A DNA stretch of 14,004 nt, taken from an uncultured Clostridia bacterium (GTDB lineage: Bacteria > Bacillota > Clostridia > Christensenellales > Borkfalkiaceae). The notes beneath the pieces are model-generated. The model was not told where the DNA came from. It saw only the letters and a program-made list of their open reading frames with translations, and did no database searches. A program made the position numbers and the translations under genes. The stretch is from assembly GCA_934230055.1 (NCBI GenBank), contig CAKQEE010000015.1:1-14004 (forward strand), written 5' to 3'. This document shows, one piece after another, positions 1 through 6,816 of this stretch. Each line of letters begins with the position of its first letter. Position 1 is the stretch's first letter.

Positions 1-1369
1 TTCGCAGTATCTCGGAAACACCCGAGGCTTCCGCGGCAAGCAACTGCCTACTCGTGACCGCATTTTCGTTTTCGAGCGAGTAGGTTCTGTAATCGGCAAG
101 AAGCCTGTTAAGTCCGTAAATAACGTCGTTCGGGTGCAAACAATGGTCGCCTATTTCTTTCGGCAGGTCTATAAGGGAAAGCTTGCCCTTTGCAAAGCCT
201 ATATCCAGCATTTTATAAAGCCCCTCGTCGGTAGCTTTTTCGCACCTGACGCACCTCGCGTTTCCCGTGCAGTTTTTGCAAACGGAATTTTTTATTTCCT
301 CCGCGAAAACTTCTTTGGCTTTATCTTCGGTCATTTGTGTTTTGCCGAAGGCCGTGAACGCGCAGGACATTTCGGTAAACACTCCCGAAAGCTCGTATAG
401 CTTGTTGGAAAGCATAAGTCTGTTTCTGTTTATCGTTTGGCGTACCAGTTGCTTTTCGCGGAAAGAGTACAGCTTTTCTTTTAAGTCGTTCAAAAGCTTA
501 AAAGGAATTATGCAAAATAACGCCGCGCCGATAACGCACGGCAAAAATTCTTTTACGGAATACACGCCGTATACGCCGAAAATAAGCTCCGTAACGAAGT
601 CCGCAAGAACTACCGCAAATGCGGAAACATAGCCGGAAACGTTCATAAAAGTGTCCGCGGCGATGCCGAAAATCAAAGAAACGGAAATATATTCCACGTT
701 TTGGTAATAAACGGCAAGGCTTATGCCGAAAACGGCGGCTATAAAACTGCCTAACCCGAAGCGGTAGAGATAACAGCATATAAGCACGCAAAAAACGGTA
801 ACGGCTTTCCATACGTAAGGAGAAAAGGCGTTGCAAACGCCCAAGCCGAACGCGACCGTCAACGCGGCGACGGCGGCTTTTTCGTCGAAACCGAGCTTGA
901 ATTTAAGCCCTTTTTCGGAAACCGCCCTTATTGCTACGATAGATAACAGCGTTAAAACCGCCGTGATTATAGACGTGATTACGCGCCGCTCGATTGTGAT
1001 AAGCTTTTCCGTATCGCCTATAACTATAAATCCTATGAGAGATATTGCGGTAAACAGCACGAATTCGTAAGAAGGTTTTATTTTAAGCTTTTTGTATACG
1101 AGCCGAGTAGCGGTTAAAAATACTGCGGGAACAACGGCGGAAGCCATAAGTCCGAAAGCCCCGCACGCCGCAAAGGAGCATAGTAGCAGAGCGGGCGCGA
1201 CGGCGGGCGAAGCCCCGCTTAAAAGCGCGGCGGCAAACAAAGAAACGGAAAAGGGATAAACCTCTTTTCCCATGCGGTTGAGAAGGTAGAATCCCGCAAA
1301 CAGCGCAACGTATTTTATAACCGAAGGGTAGTCGAAAGAGTGTGTTCTTACGTGAATTTTTCTTTTCAT
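1..1369 (-). CDS. spoIIE: Stage II sporulation protein E, N-terminal part (cut by left edge)
   Basis: In endospore formers SpoIIE is a membrane PP2C-type phosphatase that sits at the polar septum and activates sigma-F by dephosphorylating SpoIIAA. About 456 codons are visible, running open off the left edge, so the phosphatase domain lies outside the window. The first ~20 residues (MKRKIHV...) are followed by about 300 residues of successive hydrophobic segments, matching the multi-pass N-terminal region of the family. Next comes a soluble stretch with a cysteine cluster, C-x2-C-x5-C-x2-C (codons near 245-285), resembling the cysteine motif of SpoIIE regulatory regions. The ATG start is preceded by AAGGA seven bases upstream. 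It is divergent from ddh. The call rests on architecture and the Cys motif; without the phosphatase domain another multi-pass regulator cannot be wholly excluded. Confidence 0.85.
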   Translation of the reverse strand, partial: MKRKIHVRTHSFDYPSVIKYVALFAGFYLLNRMGKEVYPFSVSLFAAALLSGASPAVAPALLLCSFAACGAFGLMASAVVPAVFLTATRLVYKKLKIKPSYEFVLFTAISLIGFIVIGDTEKLITIERRVITSIITAVLTLLSIVAIRAVSEKGLKFKLGFDEKAAVAALTVAFGLGVCNAFSPYVWKAVTVFCVLICCYLYRFGLGSFIAAVFGISLAVYYQNVEYISVSLIFGIAADTFMNVSGYVSAFAVVLADFVTELIFGVYGVYSVKEFLPCVIGAALFCIIPFKLLNDLKEKLYSFREKQLVRQTINRNRLMLSNKLYELSGVFTEMSCAFTAFGKTQMTEDKAKEVFAEEIKNSVCKNCTGNARCVRCEKATDEGLYKMLDIGFAKGKLSLIDLPKEIGDHCLHPNDVIYGLNRLLADYRTYSLENENAVTSRQLLAAEASGVSEILR

Positions 1370-1402
1370 AACAATTCCTTTTTACGTTAATACGGCAAAG
1401 CT

Positions 1403-1429
1403 CGTTATAATCGTATATATGTTATAACG
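1403..1429. promoter_or_regulatory. Perfect inverted repeat in the spoIIE/ddh divergent region
   Basis: CGTTATAA (1403-1410) and TTATAACG (1422-1429) form a perfect 8-bp inverted repeat separated by 11 bases, about two helical turns centre to centre. It lies 34-60 bp upstream of the spoIIE start, where a promoter is expected. On the minus strand the arms contain TATAAC, close to a sigma-A -10 element. It may be an operator for a dimeric regulator or simply overlapping -10 sequences. No clear Spo0A box was seen; TTCGACC on the minus strand near 1466-1473 is only a partial match. Confidence 0.35.
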
Positions 1430-1517
1430 AATACGCTTACAAATTTTGGTTCGTTTAGTCGTAAACGGTCGAATAAAGAAAAAATCTTAAAAATTTTTTC
1501 GCAATCGGGAAAAATTA

Positions 1518-1547
1518 TTGCTTTTTACCTTTACCGTATAGTAAAAT
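1518..1547 (+). promoter_or_regulatory. Putative sigma-A promoter for ddh
   Basis: TTGCTT (1518-1523) and TAAAAT (1542-1547) are separated by 18 bases and lie about 49 bp upstream of the ddh start, leaving a leader of roughly 40 nt. AAAGGAG (1577-1583) then provides the ribosome binding site, with a rather long 12-base spacer to the ATG at 1596. Both hexamers are one mismatch or two from consensus, so this is a reasonable but unproven prediction. Confidence 0.45.
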
Positions 1548-1595
1548 AATGTAACAACGATAAGAATAACGCTGATAAAGGAGAATATAAGAATT

Positions 1596-2570
1596 ATGAT
1601 AAAAGTCGGAATAGTCGGCTACGGAAATCTAGGCAGAGGTGCAGCTCTCGCCGTTAAAAATGCGGAAGATATGGAGTGCGTCGGTATTTTTACAAGAAGA
1701 AATCCGAACGAATTGAAGCCCGAAACGGGCGATAAGGTTTATTCCGTAACGGAGCTTGCGGAATTTAAAGGAAAAATAGACGTGTTGCTTTTGTGCGGGG
1801 GCAGCGCGACCGATTTGCCCGCGACCACCGCGAGTTATCTTAAAGATTTCAATACCGTAGATTCGTTCGACACCCACGCGAAAATTCCCGAATACTTTGA
1901 TACGCTCGACAAAGTAGGCAAGAATAGCGGCACTCTCGGCGCGATAAGCATAGGTTGGGACCCCGGTATTTTTTCTATTGCAAGAGAAATTTTCGTCGCG
2001 GTTTTGCCTAACGGCAAAGACTATACCTTTTGGGGAAAGGGCGTTTCGCAAGGACACAGCGACGCTATAAGAAGAATTAAAGGCGTTAAAAACGCGATTC
2101 AGTATACCGTTCCCGTAGAAGCTTCTTTGCGGGCTGTAAGAAATGGTGAAAACCCAGAGCTTACGGCAAGGGAAAAACACACGAGGGAATGTTTCGTGGT
2201 AGTGGAAGAGGGCGCGGATAAAGCGCGCATAGAGCAAGAGATTAAATCGATGCCGAATTACTTCGACGAGTACGACGTAACGGTGCATTTTATTTCAGAA
2301 GAGGAACTTAAAAGAGAACACTCCAAGCTGTTCCACGGCGGAATGGTGTTGCGCTCCGGCGTAACGGGCGAGGGGACGAAGCACGTGGCGGAGCTTTCTT
2401 TAACGCTCGGTAGCAACCCCGAATTTACGGGCAGCGTTCTTGCCGCTTACGGCAGAGCGGTCGTAAGAATGTATAAAGAAGGAAAGCGCGGCGCAATCAC
2501 CGTGTTCGACGTACCGCCGAAGTATTTGTCTTCTCTTACGGAAGAAGATTTACGCAAAAAATTACTGTAA
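1596..2570 (+). CDS. ddh: meso-Diaminopimelate dehydrogenase
   Basis: This is an NADPH-dependent enzyme (EC 1.4.1.16) that converts L-tetrahydrodipicolinate plus ammonia to meso-2,6-diaminopimelate in one step, supplying lysine and peptidoglycan precursors. At 324 residues it has family length. The Rossmann motif GYGNLGRG is at residues 8-15. Family-specific blocks follow: CGGSATDLP near 67-75, DTHAKIP near 92-98, WDPG at 121-124, WGKGVSQGHSDA at 146-157, and RECFVVVE near 197-204. These closely track the Corynebacterium glutamicum enzyme. The gene probably starts a short operon with the downstream metallo-hydrolase 43 bp away. Asd, DapA and DapB, which make its substrate, are encoded about 9 kb away on the other strand, so the dehydrogenase pathway is complete from aspartyl phosphate. 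Confidence 0.97.
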   Translation: MIKVGIVGYGNLGRGAALAVKNAEDMECVGIFTRRNPNELKPETGDKVYSVTELAEFKGKIDVLLLCGGSATDLPATTASYLKDFNTVDSFDTHAKIPEYFDTLDKVGKNSGTLGAISIGWDPGIFSIAREIFVAVLPNGKDYTFWGKGVSQGHSDAIRRIKGVKNAIQYTVPVEASLRAVRNGENPELTAREKHTRECFVVVEEGADKARIEQEIKSMPNYFDEYDVTVHFISEEELKREHSKLFHGGMVLRSGVTGEGTKHVAELSLTLGSNPEFTGSVLAAYGRAVVRMYKEGKRGAITVFDVPPKYLSSLTEEDLRKKLL

Positions 2571-2613
2571 AAGCGGCGGTACAATAAAAAGCTTTTTAAC
2601 GCGGAGGTAAAAA

Positions 2614-3825
2614 ATGGCTAAAACGGTAAGAAGAAAGAAAAAAACTTTATCAAAAGGCATAATCGCGGTTATCGCGATAATTCTGGTTGTAGCGATAATC
2701 GGCACGGGGTACTTATACTTTTTCAATCGTCCCGTGTTCGATAAATATTACGAGCAGCTTTTCGGGAACAAAAATCAAGGTTCGGGCGGAACGGGGGGCG
2801 AAACCGGCGGCACCGTTATAGGCGACGGCGAGCTTTCGGTACATTTTTTAGAACTCGGCAATAATTATACGGGCGATTGCGTGTATATAAAAGCGGGCGA
2901 AACGGATATACTCGTAGACGCGGGAAGCAGGGCAAACAGCGTACCTACGATAAAAAGCTATCTCGATAACTACGTTACGGACGGTAAGCTCGAATACGTT
3001 ATCGCGACGCACGCGGATCAGGACCATATCGCCGGGTTTGCGGCGGAGGGTGGCATTTTCGATATTTACGAATGTGAAACCATAATTCAGTTCGCGCGTA
3101 CGGGTAAAGAAAAATCTCCGACGAAAGTATACACGAGCTACAAGGAAAAACGCGATGCGGAAGTCGTGAGCGGCGCAAAGCTTTATACCGCGCTCGAATG
3201 TTACAAGGAGCTTAACGGTGCAAAGAGGGAATACTCGCTTTCGGAGAGTGTGAAAATGACCTTTTTGTATCAGCGTTTTTACGAAGAGGACACGGACGAC
3301 GAAAACGACTATTCCGTTTGTTTTTTGCTGACGCACGGAAGCAGGAACTTTCTTTTTACGGGAGACCTCGAAAAGAAAGGGGAAGCCTCTCTCGTAGAAA
3401 AGAACACTCTTCCCAAGGTGGAACTTTTTAAGGCGGGGCATCACGGTTCGCCGACCTCTTCTACCGATAAGCTTCTTTCCGTGATCCAGCCTAAAATAGT
3501 TTGCGTTTGCTGCTGCGCGGGGAATACGCAATATACGCACAATAAAAACAACGTTTTCCCGTCGCAGGCTTTTATAGACAGAGTCGCGATATATACAAAA
3601 CTCGTATATGTCACTTCCGCAACGGATATGGTAGATACGGAGCTTAATTCCAAGGGCGAACAACTTGTAGATTCCGTGGGAGACAGATATTCGCTTAACG
3701 GGAATATAAGAGTAATATCCGATAAAGAAGAGGTTAAGGTGGAGTGTTCGGGAAACAACGAGCCGCTTTATAAAAGCGAATGGTTTTCTAAGTACAGGGC
3801 GATACCCGCGGCATGGGCGGCTTAA
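2614..3825 (+). CDS. Membrane-anchored ComEC-like metallo-beta-lactamase-fold hydrolase
   Basis: The 403-residue protein has a basic N-terminus (RRKKK) and a single hydrophobic segment at about residues 16-37, predicting an N-in, outside-facing anchor. A Gly/Thr-rich linker (56-68) follows, then a metallo-beta-lactamase fold. The metal motif is THADQDH (132-138). Later ligands are the D of FTGD (251) and GHHGSPTS (275-282), the order found in the hydrolase domain of ComEC/Rec2. The competence-type membrane channel of ComEC is absent, so this is a stand-alone exported hydrolase. Its substrate is unknown; a phosphodiester or nucleic acid is plausible from the family only. A cysteine-rich run, VCVCCCAGN (296-304), occupies the strand after the HHGS motif. 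The start has GGAGG six bases upstream. The product may share a transcript with ddh, but no functional link is evident. Confidence 0.8.
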   Translation: MAKTVRRKKKTLSKGIIAVIAIILVVAIIGTGYLYFFNRPVFDKYYEQLFGNKNQGSGGTGGETGGTVIGDGELSVHFLELGNNYTGDCVYIKAGETDILVDAGSRANSVPTIKSYLDNYVTDGKLEYVIATHADQDHIAGFAAEGGIFDIYECETIIQFARTGKEKSPTKVYTSYKEKRDAEVVSGAKLYTALECYKELNGAKREYSLSESVKMTFLYQRFYEEDTDDENDYSVCFLLTHGSRNFLFTGDLEKKGEASLVEKNTLPKVELFKAGHHGSPTSSTDKLLSVIQPKIVCVCCCAGNTQYTHNKNNVFPSQAFIDRVAIYTKLVYVTSATDMVDTELNSKGEQLVDSVGDRYSLNGNIRVISDKEEVKVECSGNNEPLYKSEWFSKYRAIPAAWAA

Positions 3826-3853
3826 AGCAAACTAAATAATTGCGTAATAAAAT

Positions 3854-3903
3854 AAAGTTCGGGAAAAGCGCGAAAACGCGTTTTAGCTCGGACTTTTATT
3901 TTA
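3854..3903 (+). terminator. Intrinsic terminator after the metallo-hydrolase gene
   Basis: AAAGTTCGGG...AAAAGCGCG pairs with CGCGTTTTAGCTCGGACTTT around a short A-rich loop, giving an interrupted stem of roughly 18 pairs. It is followed by TTTTATTTT. It starts about 29 bp after the stop codon at 3825 and separates the ddh unit from the phosphate cluster. Its T-tract runs into the first PhoP-box-like repeat of pstS. Confidence 0.75.
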
Positions 3904-3938
3904 CATAAAATTTACGTTATTTTGAATAAAAGATGATA
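3900..3938 (+). promoter_or_regulatory. PhoP-box-like 11-bp-periodic direct repeats upstream of pstS
   Basis: TTTACA (3900-3905), TTTACG (3911-3916), TTGAAT (3922-3927) and ATGATA (3933-3938) recur every 11 bp. The first two match or nearly match the Gram-positive PhoP half-site TT(A/C/T)A(C/T)A with a 5-bp spacer; the last two are weak. The array ends at the presumed -35 of the pstS promoter, the normal place for an activating PhoP dimer array. Binding by the PhoP encoded at 8331-9005 is inference. Confidence 0.45.
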
Positions 3939-3965
3939 GTTGCAAAATTATAATTGCGATATAAT
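3937..3965 (+). promoter_or_regulatory. Promoter of the pst-pho operon
   Basis: A consensus TATAAT is at 3960-3965 with only a weak -35 (TAGTTG, 3937-3942) at 17-bp spacing, as expected for an activator-dependent promoter. An 11-base direct repeat, AGTTGCAAAAT, occurs at 3938-3948 and 3968-3978, exactly 30 bp apart and bracketing the -10. The pstS ribosome binding site AAGGAG (3984-3989) follows. Confidence 0.55.
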
Positions 3966-3999
3966 GCAGTTGCAAAATGAAAAAAGGAGATAAAAGCAG

Positions 4000-4893
4000 A
4001 TGAAAAAAAGATTTGTAGCCGCGCTCGTATCGGCGGTGATGACGGTTGCGGGGGCGGTAAGCCTTTCCGCGTGCGGCGGTAAAACTTCCGAGTTCGACGG
4101 AAACAAGAACGTTACCGTAGTCGTAAGAGAGGACGGCAGCGGCACAAAAGCGGCCGTTATGGAGCTTTTGGGGCTTAAAGGCAAAGCGGATAAAGGCGGC
4201 GTTATTGTTGCAAGCTCCACCGCGGCGGTTATGGTAGAAGTGGAAAACAACAAATACGCAATCGCGTACGACAGTCTCGGTTACGTTACCGGCGAAGTTA
4301 AAAAACTTAAAGTAGACGGCGTTGCCCCGAGTGCGGAAACGGTAAAGAGCGGCGAATACAAAATAAGCAGACCTTTGAGCGTCGTATATAAAGAAAGCGC
4401 GCTCGAAAAACCTTTGAACGCGGCTTATTTCGAATTCTTGAAGAGTGCGGAAGCGGAAAAGATAATGACTGAACTCGGATATGTCTGGACGGCGGACAAC
4501 GCGCCCGCATATCAGGTAAAGTCGGGACTTACGGGAACGATAAATCTTTCGGGAAGCACTTCCTTTGAAGATCCGATGGTAGTTCTTGCGGAAAAGTTCA
4601 TGTCTTTGCAAAGCGGCGTTACGGTGAACGTAGCGGGCGGCGGCAGCGGTACGGGTTATAAAAACGCAGGCGGCGACGTGAGCGATTTCGGTATGATTTC
4701 GGAAGTGTTCAATTCGGAAAAAGCTCCCTCTTGCGTATCCTATGCGGTATCGTTCGACGGAATCGCGCTGATAGTAAACAAAGATAACCCCGTAGATAAC
4801 GTAACGAAAGAAGAACTTAAAAACATATACGACAAAGACGCGGGCGATAACGAAATCAAAGAGTGGGCATCGATAGCCGACTTTAAGGAATAA
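4000..4893 (+). CDS. pstS: Phosphate-binding lipoprotein PstS with circularly permuted domain order
   Basis: This is the substrate-binding component of the phosphate ABC importer, tethered outside the membrane. A lipoprotein signal peptide ends in LSAC with Cys25 as the lipidation site. The mature protein begins with what is normally the second half of PstS. REDGSGTK (43-50) contributes phosphate contacts, then come YAIAYDSLGYV, VKKLKVDGVAPSAETVKSG and SRPLSVV, and the usual C-terminal ELGY (158-161). A linker of about 18 residues leads to what is normally the N-terminal half: INLSGSTSFEDP (181-192), GGGSGTGY (213-220), SDFGMISE (228-235), DGIALIVNKDNPV (253-265) and EELKNIYDKD. The chain stops at EWASIADFKE, just where the canonical protein would continue into REDGSGT. 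Total length, 297 residues, is normal, so both halves are present once. The gene leads pstCAB. Confidence 0.93.
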   Translation: MKKRFVAALVSAVMTVAGAVSLSACGGKTSEFDGNKNVTVVVREDGSGTKAAVMELLGLKGKADKGGVIVASSTAAVMVEVENNKYAIAYDSLGYVTGEVKKLKVDGVAPSAETVKSGEYKISRPLSVVYKESALEKPLNAAYFEFLKSAEAEKIMTELGYVWTADNAPAYQVKSGLTGTINLSGSTSFEDPMVVLAEKFMSLQSGVTVNVAGGGSGTGYKNAGGDVSDFGMISEVFNSEKAPSCVSYAVSFDGIALIVNKDNPVDNVTKEELKNIYDKDAGDNEIKEWASIADFKE

Positions 4894-4896
4894 TAT

Positions 4897-5952
4897 ATGA
4901 AGCTTTCTCGTGGAATTATAACGGCGCGAGAAAAAGTGATGAAAGGCGTGTTTGCGATAAGCGCGCTTTTCTCCGTATTCGCGCTTATAACGATAACAAT
5001 ATATCTTTTTGCAACGGGTGCGCCCTTTATAGCGAAGGTAGGTTTTTTCAAATTCATATTCGGTACGGAATGGGCTCCGATAGCCGATACCCCAGCATAC
5101 GGAATACTTAACATGATTGCCGCGAGCTTATATGTTACCGCGCTTTCCGTAATCGTGGGTGTGGGCGTAGGGCTTATGACGGCGATATGCCTTTATAAGT
5201 TCTGTCCTAAAAAAATAGTTGCGCCGATACGCCAGCTTATAAACCTTTTGGCGGGTATACCTTCCGTAATATACGGTTTGTTCGGCGTAACGGAAATAGT
5301 GCCGTTTATCCGCGACTATATATCCCCGAACGGTATGGGGTACGGAATACTCGCTTCTTCCATCGTGCTTTCCATAATGGTTCTTCCTACGATAGTAAGC
5401 GTCAGTTTAGACGCGATGTTCGCCGTTCCCGGAACTTATTACGAAGGCGCGCTCGCGCTCGGAGCGACAAAAGAGAGAGCAACCTTCAAAATAATGCTCC
5501 CGGCGGCTAAAAGCGGAATACTTGCGGGCGTGGTTCTTGCGGTCGGCAGAGCGATAGGTGAAACGATGGCTGTTATAATGGTTATCGGCGGAAGCCCCGA
5601 AATGCCCGAAAGTCTTTTCCAAAGCGTAAGAACGCTTACCGCAAACATCGCGATGGGTGCGACGGAAATGTACGGTGACCCCGTAACCGCGCTTGTGGTG
5701 ACGGGCGTGGTGCTGTTTACTTTCACTCTTTTGCTTAACGCAAGCTTTTCGATATTAAAGCGCGATAAAATCGCGGCGGCGGAGAGGAAAGAAAAACGCG
5801 CCGCAGAAAGAATGAAAAAGGCGGAAGAAAGACTTGCGGCAACTGCCGCGGACGAAAATCTTAACGCAAGCGTTGAAAAAGAGGAGCTTAAAGCTTTTAG
5901 AGAAAAGGAAGCGGCGGGGGATAAATCGGAGGCGAAAGATGAAGGGGACTGA
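4897..5952 (+). CDS. pstC: Phosphate ABC transporter permease PstC with charged C-terminal tail
   Basis: PstC is one of the two membrane subunits of the PstSCAB importer. Hydrophobic segments lie near residues 18-40, 72-100, 113-135, 150-172, 207-230 and 262-287. The conserved LLAGIPSVIYGLFG is at 117-130. The EAA loop that contacts PstB is YYEGALALGATKERATFKIMLPA (181-203), followed by GRAIGETMAVIMVIGG (217-232). At 351 residues it is longer than usual. The excess is a Lys/Glu/Ala-rich cytoplasmic tail (about 287-351) that looks helical or coiled-coil-like. The start is four bases after the pstS stop, with AAGGAA six bases upstream. The end overlaps pstA by 14 bp, indicating translational coupling. 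Confidence 0.95.
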   Translation: MKLSRGIITAREKVMKGVFAISALFSVFALITITIYLFATGAPFIAKVGFFKFIFGTEWAPIADTPAYGILNMIAASLYVTALSVIVGVGVGLMTAICLYKFCPKKIVAPIRQLINLLAGIPSVIYGLFGVTEIVPFIRDYISPNGMGYGILASSIVLSIMVLPTIVSVSLDAMFAVPGTYYEGALALGATKERATFKIMLPAAKSGILAGVVLAVGRAIGETMAVIMVIGGSPEMPESLFQSVRTLTANIAMGATEMYGDPVTALVVTGVVLFTFTLLLNASFSILKRDKIAAAERKEKRAAERMKKAEERLAATAADENLNASVEKEELKAFREKEAAGDKSEAKDEGD

Positions 5953-6799
5953 TTGCAAAAAATTAAAAAGCGGAAAGGTTATTTATAAAGGGTTAAGATA
6001 CGGAACCGTGCTGTGTACCGTTCTTTCGCTCGTCGCGCTATTTGCCGTTATAATCTTTGTTCTTAAAGACGGCGTGGGTAAAATAAATCTGAATCTGCTT
6101 TTCGGTAAATATTCGTCTAGAAAGCCCACGCTTCTGCCCGCCTTTTGCGGAACCTTGTCGCTTGTGGCGATAGCTTCCGTCATTGCGGTGCCGATAGGCG
6201 TTTTTACGGCGATATTCCTTGTGGAATATATGAATAACAAAGGCAAAATCGTAAAAGTAATCAGGCTTGCGGGGGAAACGCTTGCGGGCATACCGAGTAT
6301 AGTGTACGGACTTTTCGGGTATCTGATATTCGTAAGCTCGTTCGGTTGGGGTTATTCGCTTCTCGGCGGCGGCATAACGCTTGCAATAATGATTTTGCCC
6401 GTAATAATACGTTCTACCGAAGAAAGCTTGCTTGCGGTGTCGGACGGGCTTCGAGAAGGTTCTTACGCGCTCGGGGCGAGCAAGGTAAGAACTATTTTCA
6501 AAATAGTTTTGCCGACGGCTGCGGGCGGGATAATCACTTCCGTAATACTTGCGATAGGCAGGGTGGTGAGTGAAAGCGCGGTGCTTATCCTTACGATAGG
6601 CATGGTGGTTAATTTAACGCCCGCTTCCGTATTGTCTCCGGGGACGAGTCTTGCGCTCGACATATATTATTTTTATAGTCACGGTTTCCCCGACGAGGCG
6701 GCGGCAACTTCGGTAGTGTTGCTTGTTTTCGTGCTTGCGCTTAATCTTATTGCGGGCGGAATAGGCAAAGCGATAAAAAGAAAACGTGGGGAAAAATAA
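5939..6799 (+). CDS. pstA: Phosphate ABC transporter permease PstA
   Basis: This is the second permease subunit of the phosphate importer, 286 residues from the chosen ATG. That start is preferred because GGAGG (5928-5932) lies six bases upstream and it gives the usual PstA length. The same frame extends back to 5834, but that would add 35 basic, non-conserved residues inside pstC. Features are a first hydrophobic segment near 23-43, ETLAGIPSIVYGLFGYLIF matching the PstC/PstA family loop, and an EAA motif REGSYALGASKVRTIFKIVLPTA. The segment normally written GRAxGETAPLL in PstA reads GRVVSESAVLILTIG here, a divergence from the conserved GET. The gene ends 17 bp before pstB. Confidence 0.95.
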   Translation: MKGTDCKKLKSGKVIYKGLRYGTVLCTVLSLVALFAVIIFVLKDGVGKINLNLLFGKYSSRKPTLLPAFCGTLSLVAIASVIAVPIGVFTAIFLVEYMNNKGKIVKVIRLAGETLAGIPSIVYGLFGYLIFVSSFGWGYSLLGGGITLAIMILPVIIRSTEESLLAVSDGLREGSYALGASKVRTIFKIVLPTAAGGIITSVILAIGRVVSESAVLILTIGMVVNLTPASVLSPGTSLALDIYYFYSHGFPDEAAATSVVLLVFVLALNLIAGGIGKAIKRKRGEK

Positions 6800-6816
6800 A
6801 AAGGAGAAAAAGTTAA

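Noticed and set aside
134..1070. Short plus-strand open frames (134-400, 267-632, 831-1070) opposite spoIIE
   Set aside because: They lie antisense to a continuous 456-codon reading frame with membrane-protein composition and show no recognisable domains or ribosome binding sites.
1466..1473. Possible Spo0A box (TTCGACC on the minus strand)
   Set aside because: Only the core TTCGAC matches and the following bases do not fit TTCGACAAA, so it is too weak to annotate.
2586..2597. AAAAAGCTTTTT palindrome between ddh and the metallo-hydrolase gene
   Set aside because: It is almost entirely A/T, with no loop and no GC-rich stem, so it is not a convincing terminator. The two genes may be co-transcribed.
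2848..3663. 271-codon open frame on the minus strand inside the metallo-hydrolase gene
   Set aside because: It is antisense to a well-supported gene, has low-complexity aromatic/basic composition and no ribosome binding site. Similar antisense frames occur opposite ddh (1629-2288) and pstB (6882-7445) because of codon bias.
4000..4893. pstS as a truncated or frameshifted gene
   Set aside because: It ends before the canonical REDGSGT segment, but that segment is present at its own N-terminus. Total length is normal, the frame is open, and pstC follows with its own ribosome binding site.
5834..5938. Upstream extension of pstA to an ATG at 5834
   Set aside because: It would add 35 basic, non-conserved residues overlapping pstC. 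GGAGG directly precedes the ATG at 5939.
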